NCBI RefSeq assembly: GCF_026684035.1
Contig: NZ_CP113361.1
Coordinates: 1,054,001-1,118,000 of the forward strand
Reading direction: 5' to 3'
Origin: Methanogenium organophilum
GTDB taxonomy: Archaea > Halobacteriota > Methanomicrobia > Methanomicrobiales > Methanomicrobiaceae
Length of the DNA stretch: 64,000 nt
In this document: positions 9,323 through 19,300 of the stretch, one piece after another
Position numbering within the stretch: the first letter of the stretch is position 1
How the letters are laid out: the number at the start of each line of letters is the position of its first letter
Program-made: the position numbers and the translations under genes
Notes under the pieces: generated by a model
What the model was told of the DNA's origin: nothing
The model's database searches: none
What the model saw: only the letters and a program-made list of their open reading frames with translations

Positions 9323-9903
9323 AAAATCCTGTTTTGTATTCATCCCCCCTATACTCACCCTCTCAATCAGGTTTCACCCGGCGCGGTATACCTGACTCCG
9401 GAATCCAGATGGCATTCGCTATCCAAAACGTCCACCATGTACGAACAATCATTTCGACCCAAAATCCCAATATGCGACCGGAATCATCACCCAAAATAGC
9501 AGGTCACCATCCAGCCACTTTCGCACCACCCGGCATCCACTCATTAGGTGATACCCCTTCTCTTATCACACAGCCCAACAAACAGAATGAGACAATCCTC
9601 CCCGGCGCCATTACCACAAGAGCCTGAAGAAAATCAGATTACTGACCCCGATGGCCCACACCCTCCCGGAATCGGTATGCGGCCCTCCGTGATGGCATGC
9701 CAGCAGGGGGGAGCCCGGCAAAGAAAACCGACCAGAAAACGACCCCTCCCGTTCGATAACATCATCGACCGGATAAAGAGGAGGCCGCAGGAGAATATGG
9801 CCATCAATGGATGCACCACCGGTCGCCATGGATACCGGTATGACCCGCTATCAGGCAAACATCCATTGGATATTCTCTGCACCCTGAACGAAAGATCAGA
9901 CCC
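9323..9903. other. 581-base gap with no supported feature
   Basis: Open frames at 9286-9627 and 9548-9907 on the plus strand have proline- and basic-rich, low-complexity translations and no ribosome sites. I looked for a cobalamin-riboswitch-like core, because the next gene uses adenosylcobalamin, and did not see one. Possibly a long leader or decayed DNA. Confidence 0.5.
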
Positions 9904-12072
9904 ATGACAGATTCAATCACTAACAGTATCCTGAGTGCCCGCTATCTTCGCAGCGGCGAAACAACATTCGAAGATGTGTGCAGGCGTGTCGCTCGTGCCC
10001 TCGGGAAGGATGAGAGCGAAACCGCCGCATACTTCGAGGAGATGCGCTCACTCCGGTTCCTTCCAAACTCACCCACCCTGATGAACGCGGGCACCGACAT
10101 CAATCAACTCTCCGCCTGCTTCACCCTGCTGGTGGGGGACTCCCTCCCTGAGATCTTTGACGCCCTCAAGTGGGGCGCCCTGATCCACAAAAGCGGCGGC
10201 GGAACCGGCTATAACTTCTCAAATATCCGCCCGAAGGACGCACCGGTTCTCTCCACAGAGGGGGTCGCCTCCGGCCCGGTTTCCTTCATGAACATCTTCA
10301 ATGAAGCAACCGAGGTTATCAAACAGGGCGGCAGGCGCCGGGGAGCAAACATGGGGATACTCAATGTATGGCACCCGGATATTTTGGAATTTATCCGGTC
10401 GAAGACCGAGGAGGGGAGGGTCAAAAACTTCAACATCTCAGTCATGATGAATGATGCATTCATGGAAGCCGTCGACGCAGGCGAAATGGAGAAGGTCTGG
10501 ATGACCCACCCGTATTCCGGAGAGGAGGTCCGTGTCGGTGATATCTGGAACACAGTGATTGACGGAATCTGGAAGAATGGAGAGCCAGGAGTGCTCTTCT
10601 ATGACGAGATCAACCGGTACAACCCCACCCCACATCTCGGGGACATCGATACCACCAATCCGTGTGGGGAACAACCGCTTCTCCACTTCGAGAGCTGTGT
10701 TCTTGGATCAATTAATCTCTCGAAATTTGTTGAGAACGGAAAACTCAATGAAGAACGGCTGCGTGCGACCGCACGGATCGGCACACGATTCCTTGACGCG
10801 GTGATCGACAAGAACTCCTTCCCCATTCCTCAGATCAAAGAGGCCACGGAAAAGACCCGGAAGACAGGCCTTGGCCTCATGGGTGTCCACGACGCACTGC
10901 TCCTCCTGGGGATACCCTATGACACAGAGGAAGGGCGGGCATTCTGTGAACATGTGATGGAACTGGTCACTACAACAGCAGTAGACGAGTCACACCGCCT
11001 CGCAGAGGAACGCGGCGTCTTCCCCGCATGGGAGGGGAGTACCTGGGGTGACCGGACGATGCGCAACGCCGCTCTCACCACCATTGCGCCGACAGGCACC
11101 ATCTCCCTCATGGCAAACTGCTCCAGTGGTATCGAACCGGTCTTCTCCTTTGCCTACACCCGGAATAATACCGTGGATAAGTCGTTTGAGATCCTGCACC
11201 CGATATTTGCCGCTGAACTGAGAAGGGTTATTGCCACACCCGGTAAATCCACGGCCGAATGTGATCGCCAGGTCCGTGAAGTGATCGACCATGTCCATAA
11301 AACCGGGACCGTGCAGGACATCGAATGGCTTCCGGCATCGTTCCGTCAGGTCTTCCGGACTGCAATGGACATCGGGTGGAAGGACCACATCCTGATGCAG
11401 GCAGTATTCCAGAAGCATGTCCATGCCTCAATCTCAAAGACAATTAATATGCCTGAAGAGGCGACCAGAGACGACATGGCACAGGCCGTCATGATGGCAT
11501 GGAAGAACGGCATCAAGGGAATGACCATCTACCGCACAGGGAGCAGAAGCGAAGTTGTTCTGTCCCTCAGTGAGAAGGAACCGGCAGAACCCCAAATACA
11601 GGAGCGGTGCCGCCCGAAGGAACTCATAGGCAAGACCTACCTCTGCCAGTCCGGGTGCTGCCGCCTCTATGTGACCGTCAACCTTTTTGAGGGGACGCCT
11701 TGGGAAGTATTCATCCGGACCGTGGGGAGCGGCGGGTGCGAAGCAAACTCCAATGCTCTCGGCCGGGCGATATCAACAGGGCTGCAGAGCGGCGTTCCCT
11801 ATACAAAATATGTCAAACAGTTCCGGAAGGTGAACTGTCTCTCTGCGGTGAAAAAGGCAGAGTCTGAAGGATACTCCTGTGCTGACGTCGTCGGCAGATG
11901 CATCGACCTTGCGGCCCACATGGAGACTATTACCACTCTCGATGACTGGGCCATCACTGATGTCTCCGGGGAGGGAAAGAACCGTTGTCCCGAATGCGAC
12001 GCCGAACTGGACTTCGGGGAAGGCTGCAACCAGGGGATCTGCAAGAACTGCGGATGGAGCGGATGCTCATAA
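9904..12072 (+). CDS. nrdJ: Adenosylcobalamin-dependent (class II) ribonucleoside-diphosphate reductase
   Basis: 722 residues; reduces ribonucleotides to deoxyribonucleotides with a cobalamin-derived thiyl radical. The sequence shows LRFLPNSPTLMNAG, the first redox cysteine in LSACFTL, SGGGTGYNFS, and the active-site N252-P-C254-G-E256 loop, plus the late ATGTISLMA-like APTGTISLMANCSSG. Residues of about 550-655 form a TSCPD domain (GGCEANSNALGRAIS). The C-terminus (about 695-722) is a cysteine-rich zinc-ribbon-like tail with CPEC, CKNC and a final GCS that would re-reduce the active site. It appears to be the main ribonucleotide reductase here; compare the short paralogue at 22271-23989. Confidence 0.95.
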   Translation: MTDSITNSILSARYLRSGETTFEDVCRRVARALGKDESETAAYFEEMRSLRFLPNSPTLMNAGTDINQLSACFTLLVGDSLPEIFDALKWGALIHKSGGGTGYNFSNIRPKDAPVLSTEGVASGPVSFMNIFNEATEVIKQGGRRRGANMGILNVWHPDILEFIRSKTEEGRVKNFNISVMMNDAFMEAVDAGEMEKVWMTHPYSGEEVRVGDIWNTVIDGIWKNGEPGVLFYDEINRYNPTPHLGDIDTTNPCGEQPLLHFESCVLGSINLSKFVENGKLNEERLRATARIGTRFLDAVIDKNSFPIPQIKEATEKTRKTGLGLMGVHDALLLLGIPYDTEEGRAFCEHVMELVTTTAVDESHRLAEERGVFPAWEGSTWGDRTMRNAALTTIAPTGTISLMANCSSGIEPVFSFAYTRNNTVDKSFEILHPIFAAELRRVIATPGKSTAECDRQVREVIDHVHKTGTVQDIEWLPASFRQVFRTAMDIGWKDHILMQAVFQKHVHASISKTINMPEEATRDDMAQAVMMAWKNGIKGMTIYRTGSRSEVVLSLSEKEPAEPQIQERCRPKELIGKTYLCQSGCCRLYVTVNLFEGTPWEVFIRTVGSGGCEANSNALGRAISTGLQSGVPYTKYVKQFRKVNCLSAVKKAESEGYSCADVVGRCIDLAAHMETITTLDDWAITDVSGEGKNRCPECDAELDFGEGCNQGICKNCGWSGCS

Positions 12073-12294
12073 CTTTCTCTGCATCGTTTCGCATCGACAG
12101 TGCCCCGTTCAGGGCATACTGATCGGCATAAACCATCATGTAATTTTCAGACAGAACAGCATCCTCCCTGAGCCGAAGAACAGAACTGTGGAAGGTGCGT
12201 ATAATCCCCATACATAACCTTAATTGCGAATAGGAAGACTACTTTAGAATAATTCCTTTCCGCTGACATTAACCGGGTTATTACGTGATTTACG

Positions 12295-12909
12295 ATGGCA
12301 TTTACATTCTTTTTCAGGGATTTACAGACGCTGCAAACGATTATTGATTATATGCTCCCTTCATTCCGGTCGCGGCGATTCATTAACATCTGGAGTGCCG
12401 GGTGCGCAATGGGCCAGGAACCATATACCATCGCCCTCCTGCTCAGGGAGAATATGGGCCAGATGATCTTCAGGAACGTCAAAATATATGCAAGCGATAT
12501 CGATACTTACGAAACCTTTGGAAAAATAATCACAGAAGGTAGTTATCCGGAGAACGAACTCCAGAGAATGCCCAGAGATATCTTCGCGAAACACTTCTTT
12601 CCAGACGAAAATAAACCCGGGAATTATCAGGTTTCAGATGAGATAAAAAAACGTCTCGTGTTCCAGAAACATAATCTCCTCAGCTTCGAGCCATTCAGAA
12701 ACAACTTTTCATTAATAGTCTGCAAAAACGTGCTTCTCCATTTTACTGAAGAGGACAGGAGCAGGGTAATCAGGATGTTTCATGGTTCACTCGAGGAGGG
12801 CGGCTTCTTTTTAACAGAGCATACACAGAAAATGCCAGAAGACGTCGAACATCTCTTTGAACAGATTGTTCCCAATGCACATGTATACAGAAAAATTTCT
12901 GTCAAATAA
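12295..12909 (+). CDS. CheR-like protein methyltransferase lacking the N-terminal domain
   Basis: 204 residues of the CheR SAM-methyltransferase fold. Visible are FFRD at the start, the SAM-binding WSAGCAMGQEPYTIALLL, the acidic YASDID, and CKNVLLHF, equivalent to the CheR CRNVLIYF motif. CheR enzymes methylate glutamates on chemoreceptors. This one is shorter than the usual 270 or so residues because the N-terminal helical receptor-contact domain is absent. No good upstream start restores it. Its stop overlaps the ATG of the next gene (TAATG), so the two are coupled. The likely substrate is the soluble receptor encoded 1.7 kb away on the other strand; this is inference. Confidence 0.85.
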   Translation: MAFTFFFRDLQTLQTIIDYMLPSFRSRRFINIWSAGCAMGQEPYTIALLLRENMGQMIFRNVKIYASDIDTYETFGKIITEGSYPENELQRMPRDIFAKHFFPDENKPGNYQVSDEIKKRLVFQKHNLLSFEPFRNNFSLIVCKNVLLHFTEEDRSRVIRMFHGSLEEGGFFLTEHTQKMPEDVEHLFEQIVPNAHVYRKISVK

Positions 12910-13514
12910 TGAAGATCTCAAACCTGACCGAAGGCATCACCACCTATACATCGAATGTGTATCTGGTTACCGGCGTGTGGAACGCATTAAAGGATAAAAA
13001 TACGCTGATCGATGTCGGAAGAGCCCCCTCAATAGTGGACCGTATCAATCATGCATCAACCGGACTGGGCAAGCACAAGGTGGATCAGGTTATCCTCACC
13101 CACAGTCACTATGATCACACATCCCTTCTTCCACGCATCCGGGAGGTATATAAACCGGAAGTCTACGCCTTTTCGAAATATCTCAAAGATGTCGACACCG
13201 TGGTCAGGGACGGTGATCTGCTGAGGATCGGTGACGAAACAGCTGAAATAATCCATACACCTGGCCACAGTTCGGATTCAATATGCATTTATTGCAGAGA
13301 AAGCCATGCACTCTTTTCCGGAGACACGCCGTTGATTATCAGATCTGATGACGGCACCTATGACGAACAATTTGTCCTGGCACTTGAAAGGATCTGCAGA
13401 AAGGATATTTCCGCCATTTATCCAGGCCACGGTGATCCTCTGCGCCACAACTGCCAGGAAATCCTGCAAAAATCGCTTGATAATGTTCATTCGGCCATAC
13501 AGAGACATCATTGA
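12909..13514 (+). CDS. MBL-fold metallo-hydrolase
   Basis: 201 residues with the metallo-beta-lactamase metal site: THSHYDH (H-x-H-x-D-H), HTPGHSSDS, the bridging Asp in FSGDTP and the last His in YPGHGDP. The size and motifs resemble the glyoxalase II/MBL hydrolase group. Translationally coupled to the CheR-like gene through TAATG. Substrate unknown. An MBL partner for a CheR protein is not standard; one guess is a hydrolase acting in the same signalling route, but nothing in the sequence proves it. Confidence 0.88.
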   Translation: MKISNLTEGITTYTSNVYLVTGVWNALKDKNTLIDVGRAPSIVDRINHASTGLGKHKVDQVILTHSHYDHTSLLPRIREVYKPEVYAFSKYLKDVDTVVRDGDLLRIGDETAEIIHTPGHSSDSICIYCRESHALFSGDTPLIIRSDDGTYDEQFVLALERICRKDISAIYPGHGDPLRHNCQEILQKSLDNVHSAIQRHH

Positions 13515-14077
13515 TCCGGGAGTGGTGCAGACCACTTTCTTCCGACCAACAGGCCAGATCAAAACAAAGGGAAACAGAGACAGCATATTGTGATGCTGAG
13601 GTATGGTTCAATCTCATGCTTCAATTTCCCCTGGAAAAAATACGCTTCATTACCATCACCGGAATTTCAGGTGCTTTCGCAGAATATATTTCAGATCTTC
13701 CTGAACTGAGAATTTCCCGGTTTGTGTCTGTTGAATAAATTCTGACATACTGAACCTTTCTCTGCCGAAAGAGAAAAAATACCATAAGTGCAGGTTTGCA
13801 TGGTTCATCTCCTGCTGGGTAATCCCGTACTCAGATTCGGGGCCCATCAGTTACAATATACTAAATCCGGGAAGATCTCATGCAAATGGTAATCAAAACC
13901 ATCCAGAACACGATAAAATACGTAACATCTATAGCAATCGAATTCGGGAGCTATTTTCAACTCATTCCCGGTCTCCAGAAAAGAGAGTTATTATAAAATA
14001 ATTCATTCAATTCCGTTGCATGCACACAGCGCATCCGGGAAAGGATACGCCCCCGAATGATATTCTCTCCCCTAATT
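13515..14077. other. Gap between convergent genes, no supported gene
   Basis: About 560 bases between the MBL gene and the cheW terminator. Short frames on both strands (for example 13511-13738 plus and 13656-13847 minus) lack ribosome sites and recognisable content. Confidence 0.5.
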
Positions 14078-14112
14078 GGAGCATTGGATTAAGATTACAT
14101 CTCCAATGCTCC
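14078..14112 (-). terminator. 11-bp inverted repeat downstream of cheW
   Basis: ggagcattgga at 14078-14088 pairs perfectly with tccaatgctcc at 14102-14112 across a 13-base loop. It lies 36 bases beyond the cheW stop, at the end of the parA-receptor-cheW operon. It could terminate transcription or protect the 3' end of the mRNA. Confidence 0.55.
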
Positions 14113-14147
14113 GGATGGGGCACTGAAAATCTCCCAATTATGAAAGA

Positions 14148-14618
14148 CTATCTCTGATGGTTATATATGAGGTCCCCAAGGACTTTCTCCATATCGAGCC
14201 AGATCACCAACCCTTCTTTCTTAGTTTCACCCTTATTTACCTTAATGATCCCCTTGATAAATCCATTTGAATCATATGATAAATTCTCCTCCATCTGCTC
14301 GATATCATCTTCGGAAACTACATTGACGGAATGCACTTCATCGACAATGATCCCAACACCCGACCCTTCGTTCTCAGGAGGGATAAGGACAATGATTTTC
14401 TGGTCCTCAATAGCTTTCCCACTATTAAGTGAAAGGAGCCCATCGATCCTGATTATATTGGTAATCTCACCCCGGAGATTGATGATTCCTGCTATATACG
14501 GTGGTGCGCCGGGGACAGGGGTGATTGGAATCATCTCAACAATCTCCCTTGCAAGATGAATATCAAAGGCATAATTTTCACCCCCGATTTCAAATACCAC
14601 CACATCAATTGTTGCCAT
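14148..14618 (-). CDS. cheW: CheW chemotaxis coupling protein
   Basis: 156 residues with the CheW fold: the opening VVVFEIGGENYAFDI, the strongly conserved region IPITPVPGAPPYIAGIINLRG, then VIDGLLSL-type and IIVDEVHSV strands. It bridges chemoreceptors to the CheA kinase. It starts 18 bases after the receptor gene, so it is the last gene of a parA-mcp-cheW operon. No cheA, cheY or cheB is present in the window, so the kinase must be encoded elsewhere. Confidence 0.93.
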   Translation of the reverse strand: MATIDVVVFEIGGENYAFDIHLAREIVEMIPITPVPGAPPYIAGIINLRGEITNIIRIDGLLSLNSGKAIEDQKIIVLIPPENEGSGVGIIVDEVHSVNVVSEDDIEQMEENLSYDSNGFIKGIIKVNKGETKKEGLVIWLDMEKVLGDLIYNHQR

Positions 14619-14636
14619 CTTCTCCTCACTCCGGGT

Positions 14637-17600
14637 TTATACCTCAAATTTATCCATGGTCTGTTTCAGTCCCCCAGCCATGTTCTTCACTTCATAGATG
14701 GAGCTGCCAATCTCTTCGGTTGAGGCACTCGCCTCTTCAGCGAGTGAGGCAAGTTCTTCTACCTGTCTCTGATTCTCACGGGTCAGCCGGTTGCTCTCCT
14801 CCATCGCCTCAACGATGCGGTTTGCCATGTTCGCCTGTTCTTCAATCGCCTTGGCAATCTCATCGATGTTAATCCTCACATCACGAGACCCCTGCACAAT
14901 CTCGTTGAGAGCTTCAATTGTCGCGTTTACGCTCGCAACACCGGAGCCTATCTCATTGTGTGCCGAACCGATCGCCTCGGCCGTCTTTGCACTGATTGCC
15001 TGGACACCTGCGATGACCTGATCGATCCGGCCGGTTGCCTGCTTGGCCTCCTCTGCCAGGTTGCGAACTTCCCCTGCTACCACCGCAAAGCCACGACCGT
15101 GTTCACCTGCCCTAGCCGCCTCAATCGCCGCGTTGAGGGCAAGCAGGTTGATCTGGTTTGCGATGTCATTGACCTGTTTGACGACGTTATCGATCTCCTG
15201 CATCCGGCTGTTAAGATTCTGGATCTCGTCCACACTCTGCTTGGCGATTGTTTCGACGATATTCATCTTGCTGTTCGCCACGGCACCGAGCTCCTGGGCC
15301 TTCTCACCAATCTCGGCCGTCTGAACCGCATGCTCGTGCACCTCCTGCGAGGTGCTGGCAATCTCCTCATTACTTGCAGAGAGATCTGCAACCTGTCGGT
15401 CTACTGCTTCGATCTGCGTGATAAGCGAGTTGCTCAGATCCGCACAGAACTGACTTGTTACCGCAACCTGCTCGGCTGCCTTTGCGATCTCGTCTGCCCC
15501 ACGAGTTGTCTCATCGGCGGTGACATCCAGCTGGACAATCGCGGCATTCATTTCGCGGAACGGCTCGTTGATGATGTCAAGCGTCTGGTTGAGACCACCC
15601 ACAATCTTTGCATAGTCACCGGAATGCTGTGAGATATCGGCACGTGTAGTGAGTTTGCCTGCCGCAGCAGCGTCAGCCAGCATATTTGTGTCCTTAACCA
15701 GCAGGTTAACTGCATCAATACACCCATTGAGGTTGTTCTTGATCTCGTTGAAGTCACCTGCATAATCATCCATTATCTTGGCAGGGATGTTTCCTTTCGA
15801 GATACGGTCCACATATTCCGCCGTCACATTCAGCGGCCCAACCACCGCATCCAGACAGTTGTTGATGCCCCGGATTACCTCACCATATGCACCCGCGTGA
15901 CGGGTCGCATCAGCACGCACATCGAGCTGCCCTTTTACGCCGGCTTCTGCGAGCATCTCTGCATCGTTCACCACCGCCTCAAGCTTTTCCATCATGTCAA
16001 CAAATGATGGGATCATTTTGTCGTTTTCAGAACGCCGACCCACAGCCTTGTAGGCACTAAGATCACCCAGGTCACCTGCAGCAACATTCTGCACCGTATT
16101 CTGGATGTGAAGCAGCCGGTCTATAACTTCATTGAGGGAGGAGGCGACATCGGCATAGAGACCGACATAATTTCCTTCAACCTTCGCTGTGTAGTCATTT
16201 GCAGCAACTTTCTGCAGCACCAAGTCGGCTTCAACAAGTCCGCCAAGACCATCGATACACAGGTTCAGATTATTCTTGATCTCGTTGAAGTCACCGGCAT
16301 ACACATCCGTGATCTTTTCAGGAATATCTCCCTTGCCGATACGGTCCACATATTCGGCGGCCACGTTCAGCGGCCCAACCACTGCATCCAGACAATTGTT
16401 GATGCCCCGGATTACCTCACCATATGCTCCCGCGTGGTGGGTCGCATCAGCACGCACATCGAGCTGCCCTTTTACGCCGGCTTCTGCGAGCATCTCTGCA
16501 TCGTTTACCACCGCCTCAAGGTTTTCCATCATGTCAACAAATGATGGGATCATTTTGTCGTTTTCAGAACGCCGACCCACAGCCTTGTAGGCACTAAGAT
16601 CACCCAGGTCACCTGCAGCAACATTCTGCACCGTATTCTGGATGTGAAGCAGCCGGTCTATAACTTCATTGAGGGAGGAGGCGACATCGGCATAGAGACC
16701 AACATAATTTCCTTCAACCTTCGCTGTGTAGTCATTTGCAGCAACTTTCTGCAGCACCAAGTCGGCTTCAACAAGTCCGCCAAGACCATCGATACACAGG
16801 TTCAGATTATTCTTGATCTCGTTGAAGTCACCGGCATACACATCCGTGATCTTTTCAGGAATATCTCCCTTGCCGATACGGTCCACATATTCCGCCGTCA
16901 CATTCAGCGGCCCAACCACCGCATCCAGACAGTTGTTGATGCCCCGGATTACCTCACCATATGCACCCGCGTGACGGGTCGCATCAGCACGCACATCGAG
17001 CTGCCCTTTTACGCCGGCTTCTGCGAGCATCTCTGCATCGTTCACCACCGCCTCAAGCTTTTCCATCATGTCAACAAATGATGGGATCATTTTGTCGTTT
17101 TCAGAACGCCGACCCACAGCCTTGTAGGCACTAAGATCACCCAGGTCACCTGCAGCAACATTCTGTACCGTATTCTGGATGTGAAGCAGCCGGTCTATAA
17201 CTTCATTGAGGGAGGAGGCGACATCGGCATAGAGACCGACATAATTTCCTTCAACCTTCGCTGTGTAGTCATTTGCAGCAACTTTCTGCAGCACCAAGTC
17301 GGCTTCAACAAGTCCGCCAAGACCATCGATACACAGGTTCAGATTATTCTTGATCTCGTTGAAGTCACCGGCATACACATCTGTGATCTTTTCAGGAATC
17401 TCTCCCTTGCCAATACGGTCTACATATTCGGCGGCCACGTTCAGCGGGCCAACCACCGCATCAAGTGTGTCGTTGACACCTTCCACGATCTGACGGAAGT
17501 CACCCTGGTGCTTTGATGCGTCGACACGTGTATCAAGTTTCCCCTCAACACCGGCCACTGCAAGCGTACCCATATCTTTGACCACAGCACCAACGGCATC

Positions 17601-18332
17601 CCTCACCTCATCAATACTGCCATTGATCTGAGTGAATTTGTCACGTATCGCAGTAGTGTAATCATTGCCCACATCAACTACCGAGTTAAATTTCAGATCG
17701 CCGCGTGCGAACATTTCAAGGTTAACTTTCAGTCGCTCAACCTCATTATTGAGATAATTCTGTACCGAGAGGTCCTTCGTGCGGTCCTGATATATGTAAT
17801 AATTGACGAGGATGTCCCCATTATCATCAAGAACAGGTACCTGAGAGAGGGTGACATACGTTTTCTCGCCATTAGGCCACTTCAGCTCCATCTCGCTTAC
17901 CGCATGCCGTTTTGTTTCAAAGGAGGCGTACATATCATCGCCACCCGTGACCATGATGTCAAACTCGTAGAGCTTCTTGCGCATCAGCTCTTCATACCTT
18001 CCCCGCCAGACGCGCTCATACTCCCTGTTGATGTCAATACAGGATTTATTGGGACCAAGCACAGCAATAGCCAGAGGGTTTTCCCGGATGAACAATTCTG
18101 CCTTATTCTGGAGAAGGTCGACCTCCGCCATTATGTCCATTGCTATATTGAGTGTTTCACCAAGTGATTTCAGTGAACCGTCAACGATATCAAGATTTAT
18201 CCTCGCTGAGGTATCTCCCTTGATGGCGGATTTAAGAGTTTCCGCCCAATCATCCAGAATTCTATCCCCTACATTTTTTCCATCATTCGATGGATACGCC
18301 TCAAATAATGCTTTTCTCCCAATTGTTTCCAT
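14637..18332 (-). CDS. Soluble methyl-accepting chemotaxis protein with PAS and tandem HAMP repeats
   Basis: 1231 residues without any hydrophobic membrane segment, so a cytoplasmic receptor. A PAS domain spans about 76-188 ([21 protein letters not shown] and later). Then comes a long chain of HAMP-like modules with the recurring phrases [21 protein letters not shown] and [14 protein letters not shown]. Three 179-residue units of it are almost identical. The C-terminal third is the signalling domain; its tip [20 protein letters not shown] lies near residue 1060, and the [12 protein letters not shown] region may hold methylation sites. Preceded by parA (55-base gap) and followed by cheW (18 bases). 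The PAS ligand is unknown; poly-HAMP stacks usually relay signals from soluble sensors. Confidence 0.95.
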   Translation of the reverse strand: METIGRKALFEAYPSNDGKNVGDRILDDWAETLKSAIKGDTSARINLDIVDGSLKSLGETLNIAMDIMAEVDLLQNKAELFIRENPLAIAVLGPNKSCIDINREYERVWRGRYEELMRKKLYEFDIMVTGGDDMYASFETKRHAVSEMELKWPNGEKTYVTLSQVPVLDDNGDILVNYYIYQDRTKDLSVQNYLNNEVERLKVNLEMFARGDLKFNSVVDVGNDYTTAIRDKFTQINGSIDEVRDAVGAVVKDMGTLAVAGVEGKLDTRVDASKHQGDFRQIVEGVNDTLDAVVGPLNVAAEYVDRIGKGEIPEKITDVYAGDFNEIKNNLNLCIDGLGGLVEADLVLQKVAANDYTAKVEGNYVGLYADVASSLNEVIDRLLHIQNTVQNVAAGDLGDLSAYKAVGRRSENDKMIPSFVDMMEKLEAVVNDAEMLAEAGVKGQLDVRADATRHAGAYGEVIRGINNCLDAVVGPLNVTAEYVDRIGKGDIPEKITDVYAGDFNEIKNNLNLCIDGLGGLVEADLVLQKVAANDYTAKVEGNYVGLYADVASSLNEVIDRLLHIQNTVQNVAAGDLGDLSAYKAVGRRSENDKMIPSFVDMMENLEAVVNDAEMLAEAGVKGQLDVRADATHHAGAYGEVIRGINNCLDAVVGPLNVAAEYVDRIGKGDIPEKITDVYAGDFNEIKNNLNLCIDGLGGLVEADLVLQKVAANDYTAKVEGNYVGLYADVASSLNEVIDRLLHIQNTVQNVAAGDLGDLSAYKAVGRRSENDKMIPSFVDMMEKLEAVVNDAEMLAEAGVKGQLDVRADATRHAGAYGEVIRGINNCLDAVVGPLNVTAEYVDRISKGNIPAKIMDDYAGDFNEIKNNLNGCIDAVNLLVKDTNMLADAAAAGKLTTRADISQHSGDYAKIVGGLNQTLDIINEPFREMNAAIVQLDVTADETTRGADEIAKAAEQVAVTSQFCADLSNSLITQIEAVDRQVADLSASNEEIASTSQEVHEHAVQTAEIGEKAQELGAVANSKMNIVETIAKQSVDEIQNLNSRMQEIDNVVKQVNDIANQINLLALNAAIEAARAGEHGRGFAVVAGEVRNLAEEAKQATGRIDQVIAGVQAISAKTAEAIGSAHNEIGSGVASVNATIEALNEIVQGSRDVRINIDEIAKAIEEQANMANRIVEAMEESNRLTRENQRQVEELASLAEEASASTEEIGSSIYEVKNMAGGLKQTMDKFEV
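15807..17417 (-). repeat. Three tandem 537-bp repeats inside the receptor gene
   Basis: Copies at 15807-16343, 16344-16880 and 16881-17417 keep an exact 537-base period (179 codons), as seen from the recurring gtccacatattc phase marks at 15807, 16344 and 16881 and the matching point at 17418. The copies differ at only a few scattered bases. Such near-identity suggests recent unequal recombination or gene conversion. It keeps the reading frame and would lengthen the HAMP stalk in fixed steps. Confidence 0.92.
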
Positions 18333-18387
18333 ATATACGCCTCATTAAATTATTATATGAATTTTGATGGTTTATCAGGCAATTCCA

Positions 18388-19245
18388 CTATGAATTAATC
18401 ATTTCCGCGATTTCACGATAGACACGGGCAGCCTCGCATTGAGGTGCAAACTGCGCCAGAGGAAGGCCATTCACTTGTGCAATCTGGACGTTTGTATCAA
18501 ACGGAACCGTGTATACCGTATCAAACGATTTTTTCACATCATTCTTAAATGCAGACAATCGTTTTGGTTCTACTTCTCTACCAGCCAGGTCAGCTTTTCC
18601 AAAAAAGAGCTGCTTTAACCTTGCTATAAATCCTTCATCTGAAAGAGAGATGACAGGGGCACTGTCCCACCGAGTAAGAACAGCCACATCAGCGACCACT
18701 TTTTCGCCAAGATATGCCTCAACATCACCCATGATAGCCGAGAGCGCCTCAGCCCCTTTCAGGGCAAAAATACCACTGTCAAATGTAACAAAAACCCGAT
18801 CTGCAGCAACAAGCCCGTTGAGGACGAACTGCCCCATACTCGGGGGAGTATCAATGAGAATGTAATCATACTCACTATGAATCTTTGATATCGCATCTTC
18901 CAGGATCATGGCGCGGTCGGTGATGCCATAGAGGTACGGCTCTGCACCAACAAGATCAAGCGATGAAGGCGCCAGAAAAATGCCGGATTTTGTATTTGTG
19001 ATTATATCCGTCAGGCCAACAGGAGCATAGTCTCCTGCATAGGACATGAACACATCATACATACTCAGGCGAACAGAACACGGGTCAATGCCAAGGCCCG
19101 ATGTTGCATTTGCCTGTGGATCACAGTCGATAACAAGCACACGCTTCCCACTTTCATGCAAAAATCCAGCTATATTTAAACATGATGTGGTTTTTCCAGT
19201 ACCACCCTTATGATGGGCAAACGTTACAATCAAAATTATTTGCAC
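18388..19245 (-). CDS. ParA/Soj-type ATPase linked to the chemoreceptor operon
   Basis: About 285 residues. The deviant Walker A KGGTGKTT (residues 13-20) follows almost at once from the start, then VIDCDPQANATSGLG (Walker A') and YILIDTPPS (Walker B), as in ParA/MinD ATPases. I chose the GTG at 19245, 23 bases past the start site expected from the TATA element; a TTG at 19233 also fits. Upstream codons to 19620 are AT-rich and not family-like. First gene of the parA-mcp-cheW operon. ParA relatives such as PpfA and ParC position soluble chemoreceptor clusters in bacteria, so a similar job is a reasonable inference; chromosome or plasmid partition is the alternative, but no ParB gene is seen. 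Confidence 0.9.
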   Translation of the reverse strand: MQIILIVTFAHHKGGTGKTTSCLNIAGFLHESGKRVLVIDCDPQANATSGLGIDPCSVRLSMYDVFMSYAGDYAPVGLTDIITNTKSGIFLAPSSLDLVGAEPYLYGITDRAMILEDAISKIHSEYDYILIDTPPSMGQFVLNGLVAADRVFVTFDSGIFALKGAEALSAIMGDVEAYLGEKVVADVAVLTRWDSAPVISLSDEGFIARLKQLFFGKADLAGREVEPKRLSAFKNDVKKSFDTVYTVPFDTNVQIAQVNGLPLAQFAPQCEAARVYREIAEMINS

Positions 19246-19289
19246 CCCAGTATAATCATCAAGTTTATCAATTAGATCTAGGAAATATA

Positions 19290-19300
19290 GTATATAAAAA
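19290..19300 (-). promoter_or_regulatory. TATA element for the parA-mcp-cheW operon
   Basis: Read on the minus strand, tttttatatacta forms a strong archaeal TATA box about 50 bases before the GTG at 19245. It is preceded by an A/G-rich BRE-like stretch. The expected start site, near 19268, leaves a leader of about 23 bases. Confidence 0.5.

Noticed and set aside
9323-9903. Possible cobalamin riboswitch before nrdJ
   Set aside because: No B12-box or core helices could be recognised, and such riboswitches are rare in archaea.
9548-9907. 119-codon plus-strand frame ending in ATGA overlap with nrdJ
   Set aside because: The overlap is suggestive, but the translation is proline/arginine-rich and random-looking, with no ribosome site.
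15807-17417. CRISPR or mobile repeat
   Set aside because: Units are long, directly adjacent and coding in one frame; they are protein domain repeats.
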